The notes under the pieces: generated by a model
The model's database searches: none
Seen by the model: the letters and a program-made list of their open reading frames with translations, nothing else
What the model was told of the DNA's origin: nothing
Source: Curtobacterium herbarum
GTDB lineage: Bacteria; Actinomycetota; Actinomycetes; Actinomycetales; Microbacteriaceae
Assembly: GCF_016907335.1 (NCBI RefSeq)
Contig: NZ_JAFBBT010000001.1
Coordinates: forward strand, 2,232,001 to 2,296,000
Length of the DNA: 64,000 bases
Direction: 5' to 3'
Position numbers and translations under genes: made by a program
Shown here: positions 7,689-16,550 of the stretch, piece after piece
How positions within the stretch are numbered: position 1 is the first letter of the stretch
Layout of the letters: every line of letters starts with the position of its first letter

Positions 7689-10600
7689 TCACTCCCGCGG
7701 TGCGACCAACTCGATGAACCGCGACAACAACGCCAGCCCCGCGATCGACGGCGGCAGCGCCGTGGTCAACGCCGGCGAGTGCACGAGGTACGCCGCCCAC
7801 TTCGCCCGCGACAGCGCCACGTTCAGCCGGTTCGGCATGAGCAGGAAGTCGAGTCCGCGCGGGATGTCCGCCGCGGAGGACGCGGCCAGCGAGGTGATCG
7901 AGACCACCGCCTCCCGGCCCTGGAACAGGTCCACGGTCCCGACCTGCGTGCCGGTGTACCCGGCCCGGTCGAGGGCGTCGCGGATCACCGCACCCTGAGC
8001 GTTGTACGGCGCGACGACGATGACGTCCTCGTCGGTCAGCTGGCGGGTGCCGTGGTCGTCGGTCCAGGTGCGGCCGACGACGTCGGCGACGAGGGCGACG
8101 ACCTGCGACGCTTCCTCCGGTGACGAGGTCGTGTTCCCCACGTGCACGACCGGCACCGGGTGCACGCCGGGGTCGATCCCGTCGAGGTGTCGTCCGGACA
8201 CCATCGACGCGAGCTGCCCGTCGTAGGACAGCCCGGAGACGGCCGCGGTCAGGGCCGGCTCCATCCGCCGCGTCCGGGCGAGGAAGTAGCCGAACTCCGG
8301 CGGCAGCACGTGCTCCCCGTCCGCCAGCCAGCCGAGCGCGGACTCGTCGACCGGCTCCGGGTGCGAGCCCTGCGACACCTGCGGCAGCTGCTGCGGGTCG
8401 CCGAGCAGCAGCAGGCGTGTGGCGGCGATGGCGGAGGCGATCGTCGGCGCCAGGGAGAACTGCCCCGCCTCGTCGACGACGAGCAGGTCCAGGGAGTGCC
8501 GGCCGATGGTCGACTCGTTCGCGAAGGTCCACGCCGTCCCGCCGACGACTCCCCCGGTGCCGGTGTCGGCGCAGGACTGCAGGAACGCCGCGATCGCCGC
8601 GCCGTTCTTCACGGGCGTCCACGCGGCGGCCTCGACGTCCTCGGGGTCGGCGCCGCTCTTCGGCTGCTTCACCACCCGGTCCGCGGGGACGCCGGCGGCG
8701 ATCACCGCGTCGAGGAAGTTCTCGCTGGTCGCGTGCGACTGCCCGACGACGCCGACCCGCCACCCGTGCTCGCGCACGAGCTTCGCCACGACGTTCGACC
8801 CGACGTACGTCTTGCCCGTGCCGGGAGGCCCCTGGATCGCCAGGTACGACCGGTCCAGTCCGAGCAGGGTCGCCACCACGGCGCCCACCGTGTCGTCCCC
8901 CACGACCGGTACGAGGGGCCCGCGAGGAGGCACCCGACGCAGCAGGTCGAGCGCTGGGTCGGGCAGCATCTCGGGCAGCGCGTCGAGCACCTCGGCACCC
9001 CACTCGGCGATCGCCTCGGGCTGCGGCTTCGCCCGCGGGGGCGACGACGGCGCCAGCGCGACCGGGAAGCCGGAGTGCGGCTCCCCACCACCGACGGGCA
9101 GACGTTCGAGGACGAGCACCTCGGTGGCGTCGCCGTCGTCCCACACCTCCAGGATCGTGGCGCGGTCGGTGGCGCCCTTCGAGCCGGGGCCCGGGGCGGT
9201 GATCGATGCCGGGAGTGGGTCGTCGTACACGAGGTGGGGCGCGCCTCCCGGCCGGAGCCTGGAACCGGGCGCGAGCGTCCCCGACAACCGGATCTCCCGC
9301 GACTGCGAGCGGGCGCGCGGCAGCGTCGCCCAGTCCCGCTCGACGGAGGCGCGTTCGACGACGAGCACGTCGCGTGCGTCAGCCCACTCGTCGACGGGGT
9401 TCCGCAGCCGGTCGAAGTGGTCCTGCCAGAACGTCTTCGCCTCGCGGCGGTGGTAGTCGATGGCGGCTGCGGCGAGCGCCAGCGCGGTCTGGTCGGGTGT
9501 GCGGTCGAGGGCGTCGACGTCCGCCGTCTCTGCGGCGAGCGCGACGTACACCGGGTTCGGCTCACGCTCGACCGGGAGGGGTGGCAGTCCCTCCAGCTCG
9601 ACCGTCCTCGTGGCGTCCGGAGCGTGTTCGGCGCGGAGGCCCAGCAACCAGTCGCGCAGGCGCAGCGTCGACCGGCAGTCGTAGGCGTTGTAGTCGGCGA
9701 CCTGGTCGAGCTGCCGCTGGCCCGCGACGGCGTCACCGCTCCGGAGTTCGGTGATGGCGTCGACGTAGGCGGTGATGCTGTCGGCCGCGTTGGTGACGTC
9801 GCTGAGCCGGAGGTCGTCGCCCATGTACAGCGGCTCGAGCTTCTTGATCGAGTAGCTGCGGCTGCCGACGACCAGGGCCTTCCGCACGATCGGGTACAGG
9901 TCGACGAGGACGCCGGCGCGCAGCAGGTCGTCGACCGCGTCCTCGCCCACCCCGTGCCGGGCCGCCAGGGACAGCAGGTGTGTCCGCTCGTACGCGGCGT
10001 AGTGGTAGATGTGCATGTCCGGGTACTGCTCGCGGCGCTCGGCGATGTACGCCAGGAAGTCCACGAGCGCCTGCCGCTCGTCGCGGATCGTGTGCGCCCA
10101 GAACGCCCGGAACGCGGCCTGGTCGTCGACGAGGCCGAACAGGTAGTCGAGGCCCCAGTGCACGCCGTCCTCGGTGTGCAGCGGGTCACCCTCGAAGTCG
10201 AAGAAGACGTCGCCGGGGTCCGGTGCGGGGACCGCGTCGAGGGCCCGTGGGTCGAGGACCTCGAAAGCCGGTCCTGCTTCTTCGGCTTGCCCGGCCGCGC
10301 GCTCCGTCTCGATCTGGAGGCTCGCCTGACGCACCAGACGATCCAGCGTCGTCTTCGACATGGTCGCCACCGGTGCGGTCCGGACCGCCAGGTCGTCGAT
10401 CGACCGCACACCCTGCCGGATCAGCTTCGTCCGCTGGTCGAGGCGCATGCCGGCGACGAGGACCAGGTCGCGGTGCCGCTGCACCTCCTGCTGGCAGGCG
10501 GCGCACCGGCCGCAGCTGGAGTACCGAGGGTCGCCCCACTGCATCGGCTCGTGGGCGGCCATCCGCTCGGCGATCACCCGGATCAGCTCGACCCGCTGCG

Positions 10601-11174
10601 TGCGGTACACCGGCACGATGTCGGCCAACTCGTGCGTGGTCGTCGTACGGTCGCCGAGGACCAGGTGCACCTGCTGCCCGGTCGGGATCCCGTGCGCGCG
10701 CATCTGCTCGGCGTAGGCGGCGAGCTGCAGCAGGGCGCTGATCTTGGCGTGCCGGGCGAGCTTGGTGTCGTAGACCTCGTACTCGCCGCGGTCGTTGCGG
10801 ATGATGAAGTCCGCGAAGCCGATGAAGCCGGTGCCGTCGGCCGACGCGGGGACGTGGAACGTCGGTTGGTACAGGACGTCGGCGCCGTCCCGCATGGCCT
10901 GGAGCGCTGCCGATGCCACCTGTCGGTACTGCGGCGGGGCCGGGCGGTCGAACTCCACCACGTCGTGGGACTGCTTGAGGATCTCGAGGTAGTCGAGCTC
11001 GTGCTGGTCCCCCAGGCGGGCCGTCCGGTCGAGCATGTCGTCGTGCTCGTCGGGCAGGGATTCGCCGCGGCCGAGCTTTGCATCGAGGCGGCGGAGGAAC
11101 GCCCACTCGCAGGTCGCCCACGTGGTGAGGTCGCTCGGGCTGAGCAGGGCTCGGCCGTCCTCGGTGATCTGCAC
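7689..11174 (-). CDS. TM0106-type RecB-like nuclease fused to RNase H-like domain and SF1 helicase
   Basis: About 1161 residues from the GTG with AGGGAG upstream; the frame stays open to an ATG at 11252 but that lacks a ribosome-binding site. The order of parts is as follows. First comes an N-terminal RecB/Cas4-like PD-(D/E)XK nuclease, with ADFII and VYDTK and one Cys near residue 16 plus three Cys in CGRCAAC near 218-224, a pattern that fits a 4Fe-4S cluster. Next is a DEDD/RNase H-like domain starting with FFDFEGDP. Last is a C-terminal UvrD/DNA2-like SF1 helicase with Walker A GPPGTGKT near residue 780 and VVDEAGQF near 897. Family TM0106 proteins have this layout; a role in DNA repair or foreign-DNA processing is inferred. 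Confidence 0.88.
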   Translation of the reverse strand: MQITEDGRALLSPSDLTTWATCEWAFLRRLDAKLGRGESLPDEHDDMLDRTARLGDQHELDYLEILKQSHDVVEFDRPAPPQYRQVASAALQAMRDGADVLYQPTFHVPASADGTGFIGFADFIIRNDRGEYEVYDTKLARHAKISALLQLAAYAEQMRAHGIPTGQQVHLVLGDRTTTTHELADIVPVYRTQRVELIRVIAERMAAHEPMQWGDPRYSSCGRCAACQQEVQRHRDLVLVAGMRLDQRTKLIRQGVRSIDDLAVRTAPVATMSKTTLDRLVRQASLQIETERAAGQAEEAGPAFEVLDPRALDAVPAPDPGDVFFDFEGDPLHTEDGVHWGLDYLFGLVDDQAAFRAFWAHTIRDERQALVDFLAYIAERREQYPDMHIYHYAAYERTHLLSLAARHGVGEDAVDDLLRAGVLVDLYPIVRKALVVGSRSYSIKKLEPLYMGDDLRLSDVTNAADSITAYVDAITELRSGDAVAGQRQLDQVADYNAYDCRSTLRLRDWLLGLRAEHAPDATRTVELEGLPPLPVEREPNPVYVALAAETADVDALDRTPDQTALALAAAAIDYHRREAKTFWQDHFDRLRNPVDEWADARDVLVVERASVERDWATLPRARSQSREIRLSGTLAPGSRLRPGGAPHLVYDDPLPASITAPGPGSKGATDRATILEVWDDGDATEVLVLERLPVGGGEPHSGFPVALAPSSPPRAKPQPEAIAEWGAEVLDALPEMLPDPALDLLRRVPPRGPLVPVVGDDTVGAVVATLLGLDRSYLAIQGPPGTGKTYVGSNVVAKLVREHGWRVGVVGQSHATSENFLDAVIAAGVPADRVVKQPKSGADPEDVEAAAWTPVKNGAAIAAFLQSCADTGTGGVVGGTAWTFANESTIGRHSLDLLVVDEAGQFSLAPTIASAIAATRLLLLGDPQQLPQVSQGSHPEPVDESALGWLADGEHVLPPEFGYFLARTRRMEPALTAAVSGLSYDGQLASMVSGRHLDGIDPGVHPVPVVHVGNTTSSPEEASQVVALVADVVGRTWTDDHGTRQLTDEDVIVVAPYNAQGAVIRDALDRAGYTGTQVGTVDLFQGREAVVSITSLAASSAADIPRGLDFLLMPNRLNVALSRAKWAAYLVHSPALTTALPPSIAGLALLSRFIELVAPRE

Positions 11175-11343
11175 TGCGCTCCCTGCTGTCGTGGTCTGAC
11201 CAGGGTAGGGGCGGGCACCGACGTGCTCGGCGCCACGGACGACCGCCGTCATCGTGCGTGATCGCGCAACCCTCGAACGGGGCCTGGACGAAACGTGACT
11301 GAAGCTCCGAAACTAGGGTCACACCAACTCTGGGGAGCACTCC

Positions 11344-11907
11344 GTGATCAGGAACCTGAAGCACCGTCGCACAGCTGTGATCGCCGGAGGTGCCCTCGCC
11401 GTCATCCTCGCGCTCAGCGCCTGCAGCTCCGGGGGCGAGACGAACGCGGCTGCCGGCACCACGACGCCGACCTCCACCAGTTCGGCATCCGCGACGCCTG
11501 CCGCACTCCGAGCGACGGCCGCGAAGGAAGCGGCGGCAGCGAAGGAAGCAGCCGAGAAGAAAGCGGCCGAGGAAGCCGCCGCGGCGCAGGCCAAGGCCGA
11601 GGCGGACGCCAAAGCTGCAGCAGACGCGGCTGCGGCGAAGGCGGCTGCCGACGCGAAGGCAGCGGCAGATGCAGCGGCTGCCCAGGCCGCCGCGGATGCG
11701 AAGGCCGCGGCTGACGCGGCTGCCGCCCAGGCTGCTGCTGACGCCGCTGCTCGGGCTGCCGCACCGCCGGCGCCGGCGGGCGGTGCTTCCTACTACGAGA
11801 ACTGCGACGCGGTCCGGGCTGCCGGTGCTGCGCCGATCACCGTCGGCCAGCCCGGGTACTCGCGTCAGCTCGACCGGGACGGAGACGGGGTCGGCTGCGA
11901 GGTCTGA
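11344..11907 (+). CDS. Excalibur calcium-binding domain lipoprotein
   Basis: From a GTG start the protein has 187 residues. It begins with a basic N-terminus, a hydrophobic helix and the lipobox LSAC at about residues 24-27, so Cys27 is the likely lipidated residue. Residues 55-140 are an Ala/Lys/Asp helix made of a repeated 15-residue unit (AAADAKAAADAAAAQ), a probable rigid spacer across the cell wall. The C-terminal 35 residues form an Excalibur domain: YYENCDAVRAAG, then DRDGDGVGCEV, with the DxDxDGxxCE calcium loop and two Cys. Excalibur domains occur on surface proteins and nucleases. Here no catalytic domain is present. Confidence 0.9.
   Translation: MIRNLKHRRTAVIAGGALAVILALSACSSGGETNAAAGTTTPTSTSSASATPAALRATAAKEAAAAKEAAEKKAAEEAAAAQAKAEADAKAAADAAAAKAAADAKAAADAAAAQAAADAKAAADAAAAQAAADAAARAAAPPAPAGGASYYENCDAVRAAGAAPITVGQPGYSRQLDRDGDGVGCEV
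11587..11760 (+). repeat. Internal 45-bp coding repeat in the Excalibur protein
   Basis: Degenerate tandem copies of a 45-bp unit encode AAADAKAAADAAAAQ. Copy number could vary between strains and would set the length of the helical spacer. Confidence 0.6.
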
Positions 11908-11918
11908 GCGCTGCGGCC

Positions 11919-12143
11919 TCAGACCTGCGGCGCGAGTCGCACGAACCTCGGTCCGTCGTACCCGTCACGCGACACGTGCGCGGTGAAGTCCGCGAGACCT
12001 CGCACCCAGTGCCCGTGCTCGCCGTACAGCGCCTGGTACACGACCACCGGCTCCTCAGTCTCGACGTCTTGCGCCAGGAGCACCACCTGGTACTCCCCGC
12101 CCTTGAAGTGCCGGTACCGCCCAGGGGTCACGTCGTCGCTCAT
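11919..12143 (-). CDS. DUF1653 domain protein
   Basis: This 74-residue protein is almost entirely one DUF1653 domain, recognisable from GRYRHFKGGEYQVV, EEPVVVYQALYG and HVSRDGYDGPRFVRL. The family is a compact all-beta fold of unknown function, usually encoded as a single small gene. The reading frame ends 12 bp from the stop of the convergent Excalibur gene. Confidence 0.88.
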   Translation of the reverse strand: MSDDVTPGRYRHFKGGEYQVVLLAQDVETEEPVVVYQALYGEHGHWVRGLADFTAHVSRDGYDGPRFVRLAPQV

Positions 12144-12278
12144 CCTCCCGATCGTAGGAGACAGGTCATACCAGTCGAGCGGCTCGGAATACCCGACTAG
12201 CCATCGGCCCTGCGCTCACCATGTCCACGGACATGACCTGAGTGCCGCAGTTCCGCGTCCTCTCCTAGTGTTAGAGAA

Positions 12279-12842
12279 ATGGATGAGCGCGAGGCAATCG
12301 CCCGGCGAACGTGGCGTCGGACAGCGGTCATTGCCGTTGTCGGTCTGATCGTCGGCGGTTTCGTCGGTTGGGTCATCGGACATGACGACTCCCCCCTGCT
12401 GGGAGCGCTTACGACCGTCGGCTTCGCGCTTTCGTTCGGAGGGTTCGCGGGCGCTGTCTCCATCGTCGTCTCGAGCATCGGCATCTCGACGAAGGTGCGA
12501 GCTCCGATGCAGGGCCTCCCGCGCCCTGATCGCCGGACGATCGGACGAGCGATCAAGACGAGCGCGCCGATCGAACCGGTGGGATCCAAACTCGGGTCGC
12601 GCGCTGTCGAGCAGGCTCGCGTGATGGCGGTGTACCAGCCACTGGCGCTCGGGCAGTTCCTGTTGCTCTACCTCGGACTCATCGGGCAGCAGTTGCCGCA
12701 CTTGGTTCGCGACGATCCGTCCTCCGTCTGGATCAGCCGCACGCTGTGTTCGCTGCTGGTCGTGGTGGCGGTGGTGACGACTCCGGTCCTCATGCGGAGT
12801 TCACGGAGAGCTCGGCGTTATGTCCGGCTCGCATCGGCGTGA
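12279..12842 (+). CDS. Membrane protein, function unknown
   Basis: The protein has 187 residues with about four hydrophobic helices: TAVIAVVGLIVGGFVGWVIG, the adjacent LLGALTTVGFALSFGGFAG region, PLALGQFLLLYLGLIGQ and SLLVVVAVVTTPVLM. A basic cytoplasmic loop (PRPDRRTIGRAIKTS) separates the pairs. No family is recognised. It is divergent from the DUF1653 gene. Confidence 0.72.
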   Translation: MDEREAIARRTWRRTAVIAVVGLIVGGFVGWVIGHDDSPLLGALTTVGFALSFGGFAGAVSIVVSSIGISTKVRAPMQGLPRPDRRTIGRAIKTSAPIEPVGSKLGSRAVEQARVMAVYQPLALGQFLLLYLGLIGQQLPHLVRDDPSSVWISRTLCSLLVVVAVVTTPVLMRSSRRARRYVRLASA

Positions 12843-12884
12843 GATAGCCACGTCGAGTCCCTCTCTGGAGATCTCGCCGAGGGC

Positions 12885-13364
12885 TCAGCACGGCCTGAGC
12901 CACGGCTCGATGCGGATCAATTCATCCCAGCCCTCGCCGAGGACGGCGCGGAGCTCCTGCGGCGGCACCGGGAGCAGCGTGCCGACGAACGCGTCCCATC
13001 GCTGCCCCGGCCGCTCGCTCAGCCGCACCTCGTACGGCAGCCACGACTCCGGAACCCGGTCGAGGCAGTCGGACACGGCGTCCAGGTCCGACGGCAGCTC
13101 CCGCTGATCGGCGTTCGACGTTCCGACACGGCCGTGAACCTGCATCACGTTCCCGATGCTTCCGTGATCTGGGTAGGCGTTCATTGCGTCGATCTGCACG
13201 AGATGGCGTTGGTCCGCGTCCGTGACTTCGAGATCAGGACTTGTTTCGGCCCACCAGCACTGCGGATCCGCACACGGTACGTACCGTTCAGTTCCGCCGG
13301 TTGGCTCAGCGAACAACCTGCCACTCCGGCGCACGAAGAACACCTCGGCCAGCATCAGCGCCAC
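12885..13364 (-). CDS. Hypothetical protein
   Basis: This predicted protein has 159 residues (GTG start; an ATG three codons later is equally possible). It is acidic, with Trp and Cys pairs (CADPQCWWAE), and lacks a signal peptide or membrane segment. No family is recognised. It begins 4 bp after the stop of the secreted protein at 13369-13698, so the two are likely co-transcribed and the downstream one may act on or with the secreted one. Codon pattern agrees with real coding. Confidence 0.6.
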   Translation of the reverse strand: MALMLAEVFFVRRSGRLFAEPTGGTERYVPCADPQCWWAETSPDLEVTDADQRHLVQIDAMNAYPDHGSIGNVMQVHGRVGTSNADQRELPSDLDAVSDCLDRVPESWLPYEVRLSERPGQRWDAFVGTLLPVPPQELRAVLGEGWDELIRIEPWLRPC

Positions 13365-13368
13365 GCGC

Positions 13369-13698
13369 TCACACCCACTGTTGCCGGTACGTGTACAACC
13401 ACCACTTGCCGCACGGCCTCCGGCAGGAGTAGTCCTTCACGTCCCGGTAGTGCTGCTTGATGGCGCGTCCTCGCGCCCGGCAGGCGGCCTGCGATGAATA
13501 GGTGGTGCCGTCCCAGCGCTGCCAGACGTAGGACCAGCGGTCCAGCGTGATCTCGCGTGCCGCCGATCCGGAGGACGCTGGCGCCGCGTGGGCTGCATCA
13601 ACTGGCTCGAGGGCAACGACGCCGGTTGCGGCCGTGACCACGGCGAGCGTGAGCACGGACCGGAACCAGACACTGCGCTTTCTCGTGTTGTTCTTCAT
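13369..13698 (-). CDS. Small secreted protein, function unknown
   Basis: The protein has 109 residues. It starts with MKNNTRKRS and a hydrophobic stretch FRSVLTLAVVTAATGVVAL, followed by a likely signal peptidase I site near AAHAAPASS (about residues 36-39). The mature part of about 70 residues is basic and rich in Trp/Tyr with three Cys (ACRARG, SCRRPCGKWW). It has no recognised domain; a small secreted toxin-like or wall-binding protein is possible but unproven. Confidence 0.65.
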   Translation of the reverse strand: MKNNTRKRSVWFRSVLTLAVVTAATGVVALEPVDAAHAAPASSGSAAREITLDRWSYVWQRWDGTTYSSQAACRARGRAIKQHYRDVKDYSCRRPCGKWWLYTYRQQWV

Positions 13699-13832
13699 GC
13701 GTCCAAGCTGCCGATCACCAGCAGGTGGTGTATCAACATCACGTAACAGTCTGGTTGCGGACAGTTCATAACGGCCGCGTCACAGGGCTCAACACCCTCG
13801 CGGTCATCACTCACGGGACATAGGGTCCTCGC

Positions 13833-14297
13833 ATGACCGTCGCCCTCTCGCTCGCGATCGTCGCCGGCGTCCTCGCCCTCGCGACGGCCCTCGGCCTGCT
13901 GCTCCGCAGCCGCACCGGCCGAGCACGAGTGGTCACGTCCAAGGTCAGCGACGCGACGACGGTGGCTGACCTCGCCGACCGGGAGGCGTTCGGCACCGCC
14001 GCCACGCTCCTCCAGTTCTCGACACCCACGTGCGCACGCTGCCCCGCCACGGCGCGGCAACTCGACGCGGTCGCCGCATCGAAGTCGTCGACAGCCGACG
14101 GTCCGGTCCGCGTCCGCCGACTCGAGATCGACCTCGCCGAACGCCCGGAGCTCGCCCGGCGCTTCGACGTGATGCAGACCCCGACCGTGCTCCTCGTGGA
14201 CGGAACGCAGACCGTCCGTGCCCGCTTCGGTGGACCGCCCCGACAGCCCGAACTCATCGCCGCGCTCGACGCCGTCCTCACCGAGGAGCACTCATGA
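13833..14297 (+). CDS. Thioredoxin-family protein, membrane anchored
   Basis: This 154-residue protein has an N-terminal membrane helix (LSLAIVAGVLALATALGLLL) and a thioredoxin-like domain. The active site is CARC in FSTPTCARCPATARQ, and the cis-proline is in MQTPTVLLVDG. The domain would face outside the membrane if the helix is a simple anchor, but topology could be the reverse. The stop overlaps the ATG of the DUF4395 gene by 4 bp (ATGA), so the two form a translationally coupled pair; a thiol-redox role for the pair is inferred. Confidence 0.85.
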   Translation: MTVALSLAIVAGVLALATALGLLLRSRTGRARVVTSKVSDATTVADLADREAFGTAATLLQFSTPTCARCPATARQLDAVAASKSSTADGPVRVRRLEIDLAERPELARRFDVMQTPTVLLVDGTQTVRARFGGPPRQPELIAALDAVLTEEHS

Positions 14298-14773
14298 CCA
14301 CCAGCCCCGCGCCCTCCCGAGGGATCGACCCCCGTTCGCCCCGCTTCGGCGCCGCGATCACGACGGTCCTGCTCGCGCTCGACATCGTCCTCACCCTCAA
14401 CGACGGAACGCGGACGATCGGCATCGTCCTACTCGCCGTCATCGCCGCGCTCTTCGCCTGGGGAGGCCTGGCCGGCATCGCCCGCCACCCGTACGGCGCC
14501 GTGTTCCGCCGCCTGGTGCGCCCCCGGATCGGCCCGCCCGCCGAACTCGAGGCACCCGAGCCCCCGACCTTCGCCCAGCGCGTCGGCCTCGTCGTCACCG
14601 GTGTCGCCCTCGTCCTGGCGCTGATCGGCGTCCCGTACGCCGCCCCGGTCGGCGCTGCCGTCGCCCTGGTCGCCGCGTTCCTCAACGCAGCGTTCGACGT
14701 CTGCATCGGGTGCCTGATGTACGTCTGGCTCGTGCGCCTCGGCGTCTTCCGCAGCCGCAGCAGCGTCGCGTGA
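14294..14773 (+). CDS. DUF4395 membrane protein
   Basis: This 159-residue protein has the DUF4395 layout: helix AITTVLLALDIVLTL, helix IGIVLLAVIAALFAWGGLAG, a hydrophilic loop, then helices around VGLVVTGVALVLALIG and AAVALVAAFLNAAFDVCIGC. The CIGC motif at the end of the last helix is typical and could exchange disulfides. DUF4395 proteins are often next to thioredoxin- or rhodanese-like proteins. Here the gene overlaps the thioredoxin-like gene, which supports a redox partnership. Confidence 0.88.
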   Translation: MTTSPAPSRGIDPRSPRFGAAITTVLLALDIVLTLNDGTRTIGIVLLAVIAALFAWGGLAGIARHPYGAVFRRLVRPRIGPPAELEAPEPPTFAQRVGLVVTGVALVLALIGVPYAAPVGAAVALVAAFLNAAFDVCIGCLMYVWLVRLGVFRSRSSVA

Positions 14774-14846
14774 CACGAGCTGAGGTCGTGCAGCACCCTC
14801 CTCTGCCGGCGCTCCTCAGCTGATCGAAGATGGGTACTCTCGCGGC

Positions 14847-15479
14847 ATGTTCCTCGACGCACCGCGCGGCTTCCGCGATCCTGCAGTGCTCGCCACTCGG
14901 AACGACATGCTCGCCACGGCAGAGCGCACCCTGCCGCTCGAGGCCTGGGCGCGCTCGGTCGAGGAGACGCGCCGCTCGCAGAAGCCGGACATCGTCCTAC
15001 CGCACTTCGACCCGGCGGAGGCCGGCGTTGAGGCGCGAGCACTAGTGCTCCTCGAAGCGCCGGGGCCGAAGACGGTGCCCGGCTGGGGCGGGTCCGGGTT
15101 CATCTCGGTCGACAACGACGACCCGACAGCCCAGAACGTCTGGACGACTCGCAACGCTGTGGGTCTCCACGAGCACGTGCTCGCATGGAACATCGTGCCG
15201 TGGGTGCTCGGTCGGGCGTCGGTGAAGCCGACCGGTCAGGAGATCGAGCAAGGGGCGGGCGAATTGCGGGGGCTGCTGGACCTGCTGCCGGAGCTCCGTG
15301 TCATCGTCCTCGCCGGGCGGAAGGCACAGGACGGTTGGGACACCCACCTCGATCTCGAACTCGGCGGCCAGTTTCGGGTACTCCGTACGGTGCATCCCGC
15401 CGGACAGTCGTTTGCGCAGGTCGGTGCTCGGGAGCGGTTCAAAGCGACCCTGAACAAGGTTGTTGAACTCGTGCGCTGA
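14847..15479 (+). CDS. Uracil-DNA glycosylase superfamily protein
   Basis: This 210-residue protein matches the UDG-like superfamily from the motifs VLLEAPGPK (motif 1 region), WNIVPWVLG (strand with the conserved Asn-x-x-Pro), VIVLAGRKAQDGW and VHPAGQSF (His of motif 2). The canonical family-4 Cys cluster is absent, so this is one of the divergent 'uracil-DNA glycosylase family' proteins whose base specificity is unknown. It is a single gene convergent with the ADP-ribosylglycohydrolase. Confidence 0.78.
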   Translation: MFLDAPRGFRDPAVLATRNDMLATAERTLPLEAWARSVEETRRSQKPDIVLPHFDPAEAGVEARALVLLEAPGPKTVPGWGGSGFISVDNDDPTAQNVWTTRNAVGLHEHVLAWNIVPWVLGRASVKPTGQEIEQGAGELRGLLDLLPELRVIVLAGRKAQDGWDTHLDLELGGQFRVLRTVHPAGQSFAQVGARERFKATLNKVVELVR

Positions 15480-15537
15480 GCCCGGCGTCGGAAACTCCCC
15501 CCACGGCAGCTTCCGACGCCGACTCCGGCGCAACCAG

Positions 15538-16485
15538 TCAGCGACCGCCGACCGCCTGCTCCGACATCGCCACGAGGTCGTCCGCTCGCAGCCCCGGCCA
15601 CCCGTGCAGCACGGCTCGCCACTCCTCCGGCAGCGCCGGAGCACCGTACAGCGCCCCGGCCAGGCCACCCGCGATCGCCGCGACCGTGTCGGTGTCGTTG
15701 CCCGACCGGACAGCGCGGACCAGGGCGTCCTCGAGCGAGGTCGACGAGCGCACCGCCGCGTAGGCCGCCTGCAACGCCGACACGACCCACCCGTTCGTCG
15801 CGGTGAATGCCACCGGCTCCGCGTGTTCCGCTGCGACGAGTCGCTCGGTCCACGTCCGTCGAGCCGCCGGCGCGAGCAGGTCCAGCCCCCGCAGGACGTC
15901 GAGCTCGCCGTGTAGCACCGCGTGCCGGATCGCGACGCACCACAGCACGCACGCGTCCCCCGCGTCCGCTTCGTGGTGGGTCAGGTCGCTGACGGCGCGG
16001 GCCGCCGAGGCGAGCCGCTCCTCCTCACCGTCGTCGCCGCGCAGGTACGCGAGGACGAGCGGCACGGTCCGCATCAGCGACCCATTGCCGGCCGACCGGC
16101 CGGTCGACTCGTGCACCCGCCGGGCAGCGAGCCGACTGGCGGCGGCGGTATGGGCCTCCAGTCCGGACAGGACCTCTCGGGTTTGGATGCCGACGTCGGG
16201 CGCATCCAGCGCCCACTGCCCCCAGGCCCCGACCAAGCCGTCGAGGGTGGCCTCGGCAGCCGGGTCGTCGCCTCGGGCGACGGCCTGGAGGATCGGCACG
16301 GCCATGCTCGTGTCGTCCGTCCACTCCCCTGGTCGCCACCCGAACGAGCCGCCACCCTGCATCAGGATCGGCGTCGGTTCCGGGACGGGCGGTCCGAACT
16401 CGTAGCCGGCACCGAGGGCGTCACCCGCAGCGGAGCCGAGGACGGCGCCGACGGCGCGGTCGAGGATCGTGGTGTGCTCGGTCAT
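15538..16485 (-). CDS. ADP-ribosylglycohydrolase family protein
   Basis: This 315-residue protein is a full-length member of the DraG/ARH3-like hydrolases that remove ADP-ribose from proteins or small molecules. The dinuclear metal-site motifs are visible: GSAAGDALGAGYEFG at the N-terminus, WTDDTSMA (first Asp pair), RSAGNGSLMRTVP, a central HHEADAGDACVLW, and the C-terminal GNDTDTVAAIAGGLAG (second Asp pair). It is divergent from an NrtR-like regulator, and a perfect palindrome lies in the gap, so expression is probably set by NAD-derived signals such as ADP-ribose. This regulator/enzyme pairing is known from NrtR regulons. Confidence 0.93.
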   Translation of the reverse strand: MTEHTTILDRAVGAVLGSAAGDALGAGYEFGPPVPEPTPILMQGGGSFGWRPGEWTDDTSMAVPILQAVARGDDPAAEATLDGLVGAWGQWALDAPDVGIQTREVLSGLEAHTAAASRLAARRVHESTGRSAGNGSLMRTVPLVLAYLRGDDGEEERLASAARAVSDLTHHEADAGDACVLWCVAIRHAVLHGELDVLRGLDLLAPAARRTWTERLVAAEHAEPVAFTATNGWVVSALQAAYAAVRSSTSLEDALVRAVRSGNDTDTVAAIAGGLAGALYGAPALPEEWRAVLHGWPGLRADDLVAMSEQAVGGR

Positions 16486-16504
16486 GGCGAGACCTCCGGA
16501 TGCA

Positions 16505-16528
16505 GGTTAGCGCAGTTCCGCGCTAACC
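16505..16528. promoter_or_regulatory. Perfect palindrome, likely NrtR operator 1
   Basis: GGTTAGCGC and GCGCTAACC form perfect 9-bp arms around a 6-bp spacer. It sits 19 bp upstream of the ADP-ribosylglycohydrolase ATG, between the two divergent genes. Confidence 0.75.
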
Positions 16529-16550
16529 CGATCCTGCACCGATCCGATGA

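Noticed and set aside
8142..11261. Very long open frame on the plus strand opposite the nuclease-helicase gene
   Set aside because: It is an antisense shadow caused by high GC. The peptide is Arg/Val/Asp-rich without domains, while the minus-strand frame has full nuclease and helicase motifs.
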